64,000 nt of DNA from Berberis thunbergii (GCA_003290165.1 QNQO01005785.1:372001-436000); one strand, 5' to 3'. Numbered from the stretch's first letter, positions 36,265-48,052 are shown. A program made the numbers and translations. The notes: generated from the sequence alone by a model not told the origin.

Positions 36265-36900
36265 TTAAATGCTACGTGAGAGAAGACAATAGCGTGTCTG
36301 AAACGCTAGAAATGGTCTACTTACAATTAATGAACAATTTTCTTGTAGCAACTCCTTTACCACATGACGGTCAATAAATGAATGTGTGCTTCCCATATCA
36401 GTAAGTATAAAAACCACTTTTTTTAAGACGACATGTGATGAGGATGGTATTTGGAGAATTTGTGCCAATGAGAGCATGTAAACAGACCTCCGTCTATGTG
36501 TGAATTTCTTGCATAAGATCCTCTCGATCAATCTCAAGTGAAGATTCCCTAGGGACTTCCTCTAAATCAGCCATAACCATGTATAATTGTTGTTACTTGT
36601 ATTTCTCATCGCAATTATAGCATAAACCTTGTTTTCCTCTGGATCTCGTTTGAGCTTGGTAACGTTGCCTTCTAATGGGGGGGGGGGGGGGGGGGGGGGG
36701 AATAGAGTAGCATATTTGGTGTTGGAAGGCAATGATTTAGGGTTGACAACAACTTTGGTGTAGTGGGTGTAGCAAAAAAAGTGAAGTATGAGTAGTGCTA
36801 GAAGAGGGAAATGTTTTACTCCAAGGGGCACTATAAGCCTGATATTAAAGTGAAGTGGAAAAATGTTTGGAGTTGGGTTTTGAAGTTTTGGATTGAGCAA
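36265..36900 (-). pseudogene. Gypsy gag-protease linker and protease start
   Basis: FILTDMGSTHSFIDRHVVKE near 36430-36350 is the retropepsin-like active-site region, with the usual DSG changed to DMG. A proline-rich linker is encoded by the 24-base G run at 36677-36700. The segment breaks at the CACTA insertion (36348) and resumes at 29421 with NCPTVLTPN. Confidence 0.75.
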
Positions 36901-37080
36901 GTAGAGTGACTTTCCAGCATTTTAGCTAAGCCAAAGGCTTGGGACATAGTAGTAGGCTTAAACATTTGAATTGTTGTCTTAACTTCATCGTTCAAACACT
37001 TAGGAAGCTCAATATATAATATTGTTCCCCTAAATCATTATCGTGTGCAACCATTTGTGTTTTCAACTCCTTAAACTTAT

Positions 37081-37633
37081 TGACGATACATCAAAATAGA
37101 CCGACAACCACGACCATACATGTGGCATAAAAACACATCATGAGGACACAACAAACAACCTACTGGGCCAGCTCATGAAATCCGATAGAAATAAAGTTAA
37201 TTCCATAAGCCCAGACAAAGCCCACCTTTAAGGAGGCATACGCAGGATCTGAATCAAAGCCCAAATCCAAGCCCGTTACACGTTATCTCATAAAGAAGAA
37301 TAACGTTGCGCCGATAAAGAGCTGTGGAAGAACCTATGCCTCCCTGAACGCATCTCCATTAAGGAGGAGATTGTTACAAAGACATCTCATTCCGTTACGC
37401 CTCACATGCTTAAGTCACGCAGAGAGTTAACTACGACCATTATAAAAGGTAAAGGGAACATTCGACAAAGGTATGCAACTTTAACTAAGTTTTGTCCAGA
37501 TTTACTTCCTTCTTCTAACAGAGTTACTGACTTTAGCATCGGAGTGCCTTCGGCCACCAAAAAGGTGGTTCTTGGCAGTCTAACAATGGTTTTGTAGGTC
37601 AAACTCATAGGATGACAATTTTTGGACTCATCA
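37081..37633 (+). repeat. 5' LTR of the 6.0-kb element
   Basis: It matches 42502-43064 along its length with scattered substitutions. A ccacc/ggtgg hairpin lies at 37554-37568. Confidence 0.88.
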
Positions 37634-37656
37634 GTTTAGCACCGTTCATGGGGAAC
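37634..37656 (+). promoter_or_regulatory. Putative primer-binding site
   Basis: tttagcaccgttcatgggga directly follows the LTR and resembles the ttggcgccgttgccgggg-type sites used by several plant gypsy lineages, with several changes. The equivalent in the 10.1-kb element (60928-60905, minus strand) is tttggcgctatccatgggaa. Confidence 0.5.
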
Positions 37657-38048
37657 GACGAGTTTCCTCTTTCTAAACACAAAAAAACTGTGATAAAGTT
37701 CACCATAGTCTGACAAAATATCCACATGCCATCAGATCAGAACAACTCTCCTCCGATGCACCACTAACATCTAGAGGAGAAGACACATCCTGGATCACCG
37801 AACCATTAGCATCCGAGAACGCGGATCCATTACACTCAATAGTTCAAACAACCCAGACGACTGTCAGTGCTGCCACGGATCCTCAGGTAGACTTGCTCAT
37901 GGCTTAGATGAAATACATGACAGAGACGCTGGAGAAATTACCCAAGAACGTGTTCAGCCAGCTGACCCTACTCCAACACCGCCTCAACGAAACAACACTA
38001 TCCGAACTCAAGGGAGTGACAAAGCTTTAGCAGAACCCCAATAGGGAA

Positions 38049-39085
38049 ATGTCGAGAGTAGCAAACTCAACTGAGACAAAACTCTGCTGTGCGGCAGAAC
38101 AGTTGCTGAGATACCGTTCAGGATCGGAGTCACAGATCCTAACGTACTGTATAAATTGGCAAAACTACTATTCTTCTGACGAACTCATGAAGAAGGCAAT
38201 GCCAAATAAGTTCACTCCACCAAAGTTCGAAGTATTCGATGGCACCACTGACCTTACTGGTTACCTAATACACTTTCACCATATGATGGCTCCAAAGGAA
38301 ACCACGGAGTCGAGCCTGTGCAGAACGTTCCCAACAAGCGTCACATCCACAACAATGAACTCGTTCAATGCCTACCGCCAAAGTCAATACATTCTTTCCA
38401 AACCTTAGCCACTGCTTTCATTATCAGATTCATCGGGAGCCAACGGATGAGGAAAGGAGCCCATTACCTTCTGTACATCTGACAAAACTGGAAGAAACAA
38501 TACGAGAGTATGTTACTCGCTTCACCAACGAACTAACAATGATTGATGGATGCATCGACGACACAGCCTCAACGAATTTCGCGCAAGATTGAAGAGAGGT
38601 ACCTTCTTCGATGTCCTTAACTTGGAACCTCCAAATGGCATGGCGATCCTGCTGAAATAACATAGAAACATATCTCCTATGAGAAAATGAAAGCAGCGAG
38701 GATAAAGAATGACCACGAGAGGGATAACCGTTCAAGGAAGCGAGAAAAAAAAATGAAAGAAGATGAGATAGCAGATTACGGGCGAACAACAGTCATTTAA
38801 AGAAACATCAAAGCAATAGACGCACAAAATCCAACCAGAAGAAATCCAGGAAATCGCAGTCGGCATGACCCAATCATGAGCGAATAACTGGCGTAATGAG
38901 GAAAAAGTATAAACCATACACAACCCTAAAAAGCAAGCCAAACCAACATCTTAAAACACATCAAACTGGGCGAATGTCAACTGGCCTACAAGAATGAAAG
39001 GAGACCCGAAAAGACAAGACAAGAGAAAATATTGTTCTTTCAACAAGGATCACAGACACGATACCAAGGACTGCTACAAATTAAA
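38049..39085 (+). pseudogene. Gag remnant of the 6.0-kb Tat-like element
   Basis: MPNKFTPPKFEVFDGTTDLT, then MAPKETTESSLCRTFPTSV, is typical of the plant gypsy Retrotrans_gag capsid domain. The reading shifts frame near 38370 (KLEETIREYVTRFTNELTMI). A zinc-knuckle-like CSFNKDHRHDTKDC lies at about 39030-39085, with Asn in place of the usual His of CxFH. Stops and shifts disrupt it. Confidence 0.78.
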
Positions 39086-39309
39086 AGAAAGATCAAGCAT
39101 TGGATCAAAAGTGGACGATGGAAGAGTTCGTCGACACATCAAATGAGCAGTTCAAACGCAAGGAAAAAACATAAGCTACCGCCACGGGATCAAAGGAGTG
39201 ATCAAGGGAATTAATATATGCTCTACACTGCATCCGCCCTTGGAAAGGAGCACCTCCCACCCGAATAGACCTATATCAAAGTCGAGAGGTCAACGTTCAA
39301 AAGACCTCA

Positions 39310-39560
39310 ACAACATAGCGAGTCAAACTGAACAAAAACTTTGAATCAACCGAGGTGTCGAGTTAATGAAGTAAAAGTTGGACGAATGAGTCAACTAAAA
39401 GGAAATGACTTCGAGTTGATTAGAGTCTCACATAAAATGAAGCAAAAGTTGAACACCCGAGTCAAACAGAAAACAAAAACTTCAAATCGATCGAGGAATC
39501 AAGTTAATGGAGTAAGAGTTTCAACTAAATGAAATGGCTTTGAATCGACTAGAGCGTTGC
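39310..39560. repeat. Two degenerate tandem units (about 142 bp) in the 6.0-kb element
   Basis: acaaaaactttgaatcaacc, then gagttaatgaagtaaaagtt, near 39330 recurs in diverged form near 39471. No coding function is seen. Confidence 0.6.
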
Positions 39561-40039
39561 ACCTTGAACGAACGAGACAATTGAACAAAGAAACTTCGTG
39601 TCATGACAATTTAGCAAAGCAAGATACCGGGCGAATAATTCAAAAAAGAAAATATGTAAACAAAGCAGCCTTCCACAAAAAATTCAGAAACAACAAGTAC
39701 AAGATCAAGACATGCACACTAAAGCATGGAAAAAATCAAACCATTGAAAGGTTACTACAAACATCTGTGAAACATCAAATGCAATTTCAAGACAACAACA
39801 AGTGAACAAAGACGATAAAGGAACTAATTCCATTTCATTCAAAATTCGTTCGTTACAAAAGCAACAATGGAAGATTAAGGGGAAACATTTATAACATCCT
39901 TGACAATATCTCCTTTAGGAGCCAGATCAATAACATGGACTCCTTCTTCAAGAGGAGGAAGCGGTCCTTCGGCCAGTGGTACGCTTGGAGAATCTTCAAC
40001 GACATCTTCCACGTCCTCAAAATTCTAATGCACTAGAGG

Positions 40040-42315
40040 ATGATACTGGATCAAATCGACACCAAGACCCTCGATATAATCCAAAAGCTCAGTCTGACCA
40101 TCAACAACGCGTTGCCAGTCTGCCACTTCCATAACACAGAGTCTATCCTTAAAGAAGCAAACTCACTTCTTGCCGCAATAAGTTGGCCCTCAACAGTAGA
40201 AAACATCGCAGAGAAATCAGTTTTGACCTCGTCAAGCAAAGACAACAATCGCTCCACCTTTTCTCAGCAATGTTGCAACTTTAGAGTGTTCTATCATGGC
40301 CCGCACGATCTCATCATGGAGCGCCTTATCAGTAGAAAGCTCATTTTCCACATCGAGAAAACGTGTGCGGACGCCTTCTAGGTTAGCTATCAGAGATTCG
40401 AGTGCTGCCACAGATTGATCTCGTGCACCCTCTACCTTGGCTAAAGGCGGCCTAAGCAATTTCAGCCACTTTGTTTTGTTTAGAGCATCGTGCTTTTAAC
40501 GCGTCATACTGATAAAGAACTTGGGAAAACACCAGGAGAAACATGAAAACTTCCCTCTCCAAAGAAACCATAAAAATGTGATTGACCTGACTACTCAAGC
40601 CCATCACCCTTGCATTCGTGAGATGAGTCATCCCCTCCATTACAAGCCTAACACCATCGTCAAGGCGAAGGTCTGGATTTAGCATGGACATCGGGGGCCT
40701 CTCTACCGACCACTTGTACCATTCATTTATCAGCTTGTGTACACCATCTTGCACACCAAGACGAGAAAACCAACAGAACTTTTCATCCGATTTGACCCAA
40801 ATCTCTTCAGAAGTAGGTTCCTTCCAACTGATCCGTGAATGAAGAACACAAGGATCAGGTAGTATGGAGGAACCACCACCACCCATGGCTGGAAAAGATG
40901 AGGAAACAACATGAAAACCTCCATCACCATCTCGTCGCTCGATCGAAACGAAACGAATGACAGGCGAAGGATTCAAGTAGGCTTCCTCCATCCCTCCGTC
41001 AGCAAGAGGGGAAGGAGGGGGATGCGACTGCAATTCAGAGGCTAGACCTCGACTACCAAGTTCTTCATATTGGAAAACAACCAACTGGACATCTTGTCAT
41101 CCAAAGACCGAGGATCCTCTTCAAAGCACTTGACAATGTCAAGGCCACCATAAGCAGAAATAAGCCTCTTTTCACCATCATCTAGAGGATGAACAATATC
41201 CTTCTCACTCTTCTCTTGAGCCAACCTCAACTCTTTCGCCTCTTACAAAGAGCAGCGGTTTTCCCTCGAAGAGTCGCGCGACGTACATAATCAACAAGCC
41301 GTTTCTTTTTCGACACGTGGTCGGAAGATAGAAACAATCGCTACAACAGACTAACAAGACTTGCTATTTTCCTTTTTCTAGAAGGACCAATAATAGTACG
41401 AATAGGAGCATTGAGATCCGTAACATCAGAGCCCACTTTCTTATCAACGACCACTTTAGCGTCGATAGCACGAGCAACAATCTCTTCAGCCTGCCTCGTG
41501 GTCAACAAGGCCCTTTCGCTCTCATTTATGATGTATAGACCATTGCGTCTCACCATATCATCAGTAAGATAGGAACCCAATGGGACCACCAAAAGCCCCA
41601 AGAAGCGCTCACTGATAATATGCTCATCAACATTCAATTTCATATTCTGATCCTTGAAAGGAACTCGAAAAGACCTTACTATCAGAAGACTACGCAAATT
41701 GAAGTGGCCAAAATCGATAGACGCATAGAAACAATCCCGCGACCAACCCTGTTAAGGTTACCAAAACACGCAGGGGAATACATGAAACAGGTATGGTTGG
41801 ATGTCACATTGAACCCCACCAAGGAATGCAAGATTCGAGGTGTTAAAGAGATACCAGAAAGAATGGCCTTAGCATACGTGGCAACCATGACCCTCCAGAC
41901 GTTCAACCCCATTTGAGCAGGAGGAATACCTAAGAAGTCCAGATATGACCAGAACAACTCTGGAACAGGGAACTGAAGATCGACATAGAACATGCGAGGA
42001 TAAGTGCGATATATCCTTTCTTCAGGCAATAAGGGTTGTCGTTTTGTGAGGAATAATGATTTCAAGGTCCTCAAGCAAAGAATAGTCAGAACATACTATC
42101 CAAAGTAGCCCAAGGGGCTTTGTTTGTAGAAAAATGAGCTTCACAAGTGGAAAACTGATCACCAACCAACATGTCGCCAGCAGGCATCGTAAGCAGGGAA
42201 GAACGAAAGAGGAAAAAAAGCAGTAGAAAAAATAAAATAACACTACAGATGGCATAAAGAAAAAATAAGAGTAGCCGCAACACCTTTTAAACTTGGAAAC
42301 AAAGAGACCACTCAT
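40040..42315 (-). CDS. Antisense ORF (aORF) of the 6.0-kb element, broken
   Basis: On the strand opposite to gag, next to the 3' LTR, consecutive frames read DFLGIPPAQMGLNVWRVMVA (41682-42074), EERAL-rich and coiled-coil-like segments (41697-41341, 41230-41042) and helical tails (40459-40051). The LGIPPAQ motif resembles the putative gypsy-type transposon domain (Pfam Transposase_28). The same ORF recurs in the elements at 44890-47190 and 52930-55524. Function is unknown. Frames are interrupted, perhaps partly by introns. Confidence 0.6.
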
Positions 42316-42484
42316 GGAGTGAAATACGGGACATAATGATGCATTAAAAATATGCGCAAAAACGAATAGACAACAAAGTAGCTGAGGCGATCGAGCAACT
42401 AAAAGTTATCAAGTTCAACGCAAAAGCACAATCAACACACCAACCGTTACACAATTAGTGGATATGTTACCATACCCACTAACT

Positions 42485-42500
42485 AAGGGGGGAGTAGCTA
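42485..42500 (+). promoter_or_regulatory. Polypurine tract before the 3' LTR
   Basis: aaggggggagtagct lies directly upstream of the LTR at 42502. Equivalent tracts occur at 47371-47380 (plus) and 52861-52878 (minus). Confidence 0.7.
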
Positions 42501-42501
42501 A

Positions 42502-43064
42502 TGATACATCAAAATAGACCGACTACCACGACCGTACACATGGCATAAAAACCCATCATGAGGACACATCAAACGACCTACTGGGCCAGCTCATGAAGCT
42601 CGATAGAAATAAAGCTAATTCCACAAGTCCAAACAAGGCCCACCTCTAAGGAGGCGTAAGCAGGATCCGAATCCAGGCCCAGACGAATCAAAGCCCAAAT
42701 CCAAGCCCGTGACACGTTATCTCATAAAGAAAAAAAACGTTGTGCCAAGAAAGACCGTATAGGGATCTACGCCTCCAAGAACGCCTTTCCATTAAGGAGG
42801 AAACTGTTACAAAGACATCTCCTTTCGTTGCGCCTCACATGCTTATGTCATGCAGAGAGTTAACTACGACCATTATAAAAGGTAAAGGGAACGTTCCACA
42901 AAATTTTGCAACTTTAACTTAGTTTTGTCCAAATTTACTTCCTTTTCCCAACAAAATTACTGAATAAGCATCAGAGTGCCTTCGGCCACCAAAAGGTGGT
43001 CCTTGGTAGTCTAACAATGGTTTTGCAAATCAAACTCACATGAGAATGATTTTTGGATGCATCA
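42502..43064 (+). repeat. 3' LTR of the 6.0-kb element
   Basis: It pairs with 37081-37633. The hairpin ccacc-aaaa-ggtgg is at 42986-42999. Confidence 0.88.
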
Positions 43065-43440
43065 CTTATAATAATATTGTACTAAAGTCTCTTGGATCAA
43101 TTTATTAAATATTAAACAAAATTTTCTTGGGCATCGTTTTCAAACCTATCCATACATCCTTAACAAACACCTCCCAATTAACTATTCCCTCACCTTCTTA
43201 GTAATCCATGAACCAATGCTTAGCTATGCCTTCTAGATGAATCAAGCCATGTGCACTTTGTTGTCATCTTTCACATGGTGTAATTGGAAATAGTGATCAC
43301 ACTTACGAGCCCAATATCGAGGGTTAACTCAATCAAAATCGGGAAAATAAGCTTGGGACAACAAAGAAAATTACCATCTCTCCAATGATTGTCGAAGAGC
43401 AGATGTATATGTGAGTGGAATCGCGTCCCTCTGTTGAACT
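43065..43440 (-). pseudogene. Gypsy gag remnant, upstream segment
   Basis: NPRYWARKCDHYFQLHHVKD, then DDNKVHMA, is typical gypsy capsid sequence, with in-frame stops. It continues as ETLVQYYYK and, after removing the 6.0-kb insertion, FKELKTQMVAHD at 37080. Confidence 0.8.
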
Positions 43441-43513
43441 TCAACACTAACACCTATACTTGTTTTGGAAGTATGGGCGGGATTCTTCTCCTTGCTCGAG
43501 TGATGTAGACCCT

Positions 43514-44200
43514 TGATGCAGTCAATTTTCGCTCCCTACTTTGACAATGACCTGCAATCTTGCTGACCTGCACAAGGAATGCACATGAGCCACGGACCAC
43601 CGTTGTGGTGGCCGACGACACTCCAATGCTAAAGTCTGACAAGGATGTGAAGAAGGCGTAATGGTGTAAACAAGGAATTTGTAATGTACCTTAGCTTACA
43701 ACCTCATGTCTTATTTATAGTATTGGAGTCCTGGTTTAACCAGGCCATCGATAGCGTCGTTTAGGGAATAAGATTTTCATGGAGATCCTTCTCTAATTAG
43801 GAGTTGTGCTGTGAAGGAGAGTTTCCTTGTTAGCCTTGTGCTCCTAGATACGCGGGGGATAGTTCCCAATCCAAGAGTAGTTCATAGATAGAAGTCCCCA
43901 TGTGTGATATATACTCTGGAATTTTCTTCCTAGTTGGAAGCAAAGTTATGTTGTCTTGCCTATCCGAAGCCGATCCTCGAGATACTTTCCTTAACAAGGC
44001 TTATGGGCATTGAGGATAGTTGTGAGATGCGTGGGCTTACTAGGCTGTAATGATTTCGGGTCTGTTTGGCGGACTGCACTGTGCGGGCTTGGAACCGCTT
44101 GGGTTGGATCAATGTTGGGTTGATGCTTGGGCCTACTAATTCTTGAGATCATTATGACATGTGTACGGTGTAAAGGAAAGACTGTTTCGGTGTATCATCA
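43514..44200 (-). repeat. LTR of a Tat-like element, minus orientation
   Basis: It starts tgatgcagtcaatttt and ends tgtatcatca, homologous to the LTRs at 52174-52860 and 60929-62268. The hairpin is at 43597-43611 (ccacc-gttgt-ggtgg). A purine tract on the minus strand abuts its right edge, so it is the 3' LTR of a minus-strand element of which only the 3' end remains. No target duplication was found. Confidence 0.8.
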
Positions 44201-44880
44201 GCTACTTCTCTCGAGTTAGAGAGGCTTTTAGTCGGTCCTCTGAATCTCTAAAAAGTAATTGTACCGTCGTGTTGATTGAACCCAAAGTGTTGTTTTGAGC
44301 GACTCATAGCATTAATGGATACACAACTACTCTAGGAGAAGAAGTACGATTTGTATTCTCTATAAATTATCGTCGCTTCAAGGTGGATCTCTCATGTTAC
44401 TTTTTGTATTGTTCTTTTGTGCGATTGTGCTTCTATATTATCAATGACGGATAATGTTGAACTTACTTCCATGCAGTTGTTGTCCTTTACCTACCTCAAG
44501 CTTTTCAAAAATAGCTTGGTTGACGAAACTGAGTTATCAAGCTTCGGAGCCTGTATCATATTCCAGGAGATCTGGAACTTATTCCTACGCTCGTGGATAG
44601 GGCTCTGTCTTCACCTTCTCAGGGGTACATAGGGTTGGATCGGGGCATGTTCAAAACTGGGCTCCAATTTCCAGTGCGTGACGATGTTTGGCGCTTCTTT
44701 TCTCTTTGCATGCCTCCACTCAATTGGTCTCGAGTGGGTTCAAGATTTTGATTGTGATCCTCCTCCGAGCACACGATATTGGCCTTCGTCTAACACTAGC
44801 GATAGTTCATCATCTGACCGCCGCTCGGTTGGATTCTAGGGGCCTCTACATACTAAATAATCCATCTTGCTTGCGTTAGG
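44201..44880 (+). pseudogene. aORF remnant attached to the 43514-44200 LTR
   Basis: Readings at 44417-44632 and 44688-44879, including IVILLRAHDIGLRLTLAIVH, correspond to the IVILIRAKDAGTRVSSRAMQ segment of the aORF at 53402. Homology changes strand between about 44880 and 45000. Confidence 0.6.
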
Positions 44881-44889
44881 TAGCGAATG

Positions 44890-47190
44890 ATGTTTAGCCC
44901 TGGACAAAGTATTGGTTTCTAGCTTCAGTGAATTCCTCGTATTTCAACTTTTGAGGTCGTCGAGTCCACAAATACTTCTAGTTTGACCTCAGTAAGTTTC
45001 TTTGTTGCTATCTCATTTTCTCGTTCCCGGATGCAATACTGAGTATCTTCTTGGCCTTTTCCATCATCAGAGCTAGTATCTTAGCATGCGCCTTGGCTGC
45101 AGTCTCCCGAGCAAGTTTTAAGTCACGACAGACAATGTTCATCTCCTCATCAGACCTGCCTTTGACAAATCGAATTCAAACATTTCCAAGCGAACCCTCT
45201 AAGCCTCCGGCCTTGTCTGCCAGGCCTCCGAATCAATAGCCGATTGGGCAGGCCTCCATTCTTCAAACTGTTTTTATAATGATTCAATTTCGTAAAGAGC
45301 GTCAGAATATGACTTCTGCAAATTTGCAAAGACCTGCTCCATGGTATTCACTATCTTACGAGCAGCTACAACTTCCATCTTAGTGACAACATTTTGGTTC
45401 AGATATGACATCCTTAGCACGAGATGTTTTTGTCTTTTTGTCCATACGTTCTCCCAGTAACCTTCTAGCTTCAAAACATAATTTTCCAGCTAGTCATTCC
45501 ATCTACTAATATGTTTCCTAGAGGCATAATAAATGTCAACCTCTTGGTGCGAAGTTTGGTTGCTCATGCTGATTCACGCATCCGAATGGAGGTTCTTTTG
45601 GTATCGGAATCACGCTAGCACCGCCCTTCACAGTCTTTATCACATCAGGGCCCCCTCTACCACTTTTCTTTACTCACAACGATCGATCCTCTCTCACGAG
45701 CCAATTCGAAGATAGTTGATGGGGAAAAGGGAAGTGAGTTATCTCTCGGACCCATCGTCACCTCAATCTAAGGTCAACATCTAGACGAAGGACAATATGG
45801 ATGATGTGGAGGGGACCTTTCGCCATAAGAATGATGGTTAGTCGACCCTTCATCAGGTTGAGAAGACTCGCGATCCAAGAAGGGGTTATACATGAAATCT
45901 TCCCATGAAAAAGGACGAGTTGACCTGCATCGGACGAAACTGCCATACCCGCCTGCAACAATAGGTTATTCAGAACCCTTGCCGTCTTAGTTTCGTTGCA
46001 TCTTCAACCCCCACCATTTGCATATATGCCTTCTCCAAATCGGGAAGGAAAATAGGGGCTTTCACCCGAGCATCATGCCCCTCGAGCACAACAGCTTCCG
46101 CTCTAGCGGACAAATCAAGATCTTGCTCCACAACTTTGCATCCCCTTTCTAAAGGAGGTGAATGCTCAAGAGTAGGCTTAGGCGCATTATGGTGCTTCTG
46201 TGAACGCACAAAAAAGAAAGTGCCTCATTCAACTCCGCCCTCCTTGATAGGCTAGGAATCTTAACCTTCAAGAGCTTCATCTTTTTCAAAGAAGGCTCGT
46301 CATCAAACTTCTATTTCGAGACCCTAAAAAGAGTGGGAGCTTCATCCCAGTAAGCCCACAGTTTGATGCATTTGATATTATAGGGCTAGATGACATCCTC
46401 GACCCGCATCTGAGGGATGTCACGAAATTTATCCATGGCTGCTTCATCCTCAAAAGAGAGGGGCGTAGTTGGAAATTTCCCTACAGAAAGCATGGTAACA
46501 ATTCAACATGCAATCAATACAAGCAGGATCGAGAAAATAATTAAACTTACTCAGTTGCCTGAACTCTCGCTTGATCGAACAACCATCAAGCTCAAAACAC
46601 TTCGAGTCCATAGAAGCCATGAAACAATACTTCTGCCAAAACTTGTAATCATCAGGAAGCGTGTTCCAAAACTAGTCGGGGACTTCGACACGCATATATT
46701 GTTCTCATTTATCCGAGGAAAGATGAGCAATTGGATCACCCTCGAAGACACTCTGACACTACTGTCTTTCGCCCTAAATTGAATGGCGATAGCCGTCCCA
46801 TACCCGTTTGGCACCAGCTGAGCAGGCGGAATGCCGAGGTACGATAGGAAGCTCTAAATTTCCTTGATGACAGGAAAATGAACGCCCAATTGAAGCATAC
46901 CTCAGTGCAAACTAAAAAATTCTTCTGGAGGAGACAATGGCGTTTAACTAGCGCCCAATGTGAAGATCACCAGATCTTTAGGGATCCCATACTTCTTGCG
47001 AAGGCCCTCCATATTCGAATCGAAGATTGATCTCTCTTCAAAAACTTACAGCCTTTAGCGAACAGTTTATCAGAAAGCTGATTCTGGCCTGCCATCGAAG
47101 AACATACAAACTTTTGATTGCGAAAGTTGACAAAGCAAAAAACACAAAAAGTGAAATGACGAAGCAGAGTCTCTGGGATCAAAGGAGTAA
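44890..47190 (-). pseudogene. aORF remnant of a plus-oriented Tat-like element
   Basis: Minus-strand frames contain QLSDKLFAKGCKFLKRD (about 47090), FLSYLGIPPAQLVPNGYG (46853-46803), FRAKDSSVRVSSRVIQLL (46770) and a long helical stretch (VVAARKIVNTMEQVFANLQK at 45370). The order matches the aORFs of the other two elements. There are many frameshifts. Gag and the 5' LTR of this element are missing. Confidence 0.65.
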
Positions 47191-47370
47191 AGAAACTAAA
47201 CTTTGTAGAAAATGGGATCTATATGGAAAACATGGATTTTTTCCTTTTTAGCAATCGAAAGCCCAATTAATGATGCGCACCACTCGAGGAGATGTCTCAG
47301 ACTCATTTATCAGGACAACGCAGTTCCTTCATGACATGACTTATTAGATTGCTGAACTGTCACACTAACT

Positions 47371-48052
47371 CGGGGGGAGTAGCTAATGATACACCAAACT
47401 GCCCATTAATTTGTGTCGTGCACATGTCATGATGATCTCGTCAAACAGAGCATAGCGGCCTGGCTGCTCGCCCAATCTGACAAAACCCAGACAACACTAA
47501 ACCCATGTTGCAGGGTCCATGAGGTTGAACTCAAATTACAATGCCTTATTAAGCCCATACGTCACATGGTCAAGCCCAATACCTGTAAGACCTAATAAGG
47601 CAAGTATCTGGGGTATCGACCTAAGATAGACAAGTCAACGATACATTGACTCCGACTAGGAAATAGATACAGGATTATAAGTCGTGCATGGAAGTTCCCC
47701 TGCATGGATAACACTCCATATGGGAAAATTCCTACAAATCTAGAAGCGCAAGTCGTGCAGGGAAACTCTCCTACATGGATGACTCCTAGTCAGGAATGGA
47801 TATACAGCAAGATATTTTCCCCTAAACTACGCCACCAAAGGTCTAGCTAAACAAGGACTCTCACATGATAAATAAGACACAAGGTTGATGAACAAATGTA
47901 TGCTACAGAACCCAATTTACAACATTATGCCTTTCTCAAACCTTGTCTGACTTAAGCATCAGAGTGCCATCGGCTGCCACAACGGCGATCTTTGGCTCAC
48001 GTGTGTTCCCTGTGCATGTCAAGGTCATGGAGAACATGATTCGACTACATCA
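47371..48052 (+). repeat. Polypurine tract and 3' LTR of a Tat-like element, plus orientation
   Basis: The tract cggggggagtagct is followed by an LTR from tgatacaccaaac (47387) to gactacatca (48052). It is related to the other five LTRs here. Its hairpin (47974-47988) is ctgcc-acaac-ggcga, in which the central A:T pair of the others is replaced by G:C. It abuts copia sequence directly. Confidence 0.8.

Larger units (their letters stand above)
29422..36348. mobile_element. CACTA-like element carrying host gene fragments, 6.9 kb
   Basis: The left tip is tactacaacaaatg, a one-base variant of the CACTA terminus. The right tip, read outward, is ctacaagaaaattg, lacking the initial CA. A 3-bp repeat caa flanks it (29419-29421 and 36349-36351). 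Subterminal zones hold many tagcattt and tgctataga words in both orientations. Removing the insertion rejoins the gypsy protease frame. I recognise no CACTA transposase, so it appears non-autonomous. It contains pieces of at least three host genes, annotated separately. Confidence 0.75.
37081..43064 (+). mobile_element. Tat-like LTR retrotransposon, non-autonomous, 6.0 kb
   Basis: The LTRs are 37081-37633 and 42502-43064, starting tgacgatacatc/tgatacatc and ending catca, with a perfect 5-bp target duplication cttat (37076-37080 and 43065-43069). A primer-binding-like gtttagcaccgttcatgggg follows the first LTR, and a polypurine tract aaggggggag precedes the second. Inside are a gag remnant and, near the 3' LTR, an antisense ORF. 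I find no protease, reverse transcriptase or integrase. It is inserted in the gypsy gag, whose frame rejoins across the target site. Confidence 0.88.
26210..43513 (-). mobile_element. Ty3/gypsy retrotransposon, decayed and twice interrupted
   Basis: Segments on the minus strand, in order, are gag (43440-43065 and 37080-36560), protease (about 36440-36349 and 29421-29200), reverse transcriptase (about 28990-28150), RNase H (28103-27800) and integrase (about 27790-26720). A CACTA-like element splits the protease and a Tat-like LTR element splits gag. At both points the gypsy frame resumes across the join. The 5' end is lost at 43513, where an LTR of another element begins. Many stops and frameshifts show it is inactive. 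Confidence 0.85.
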
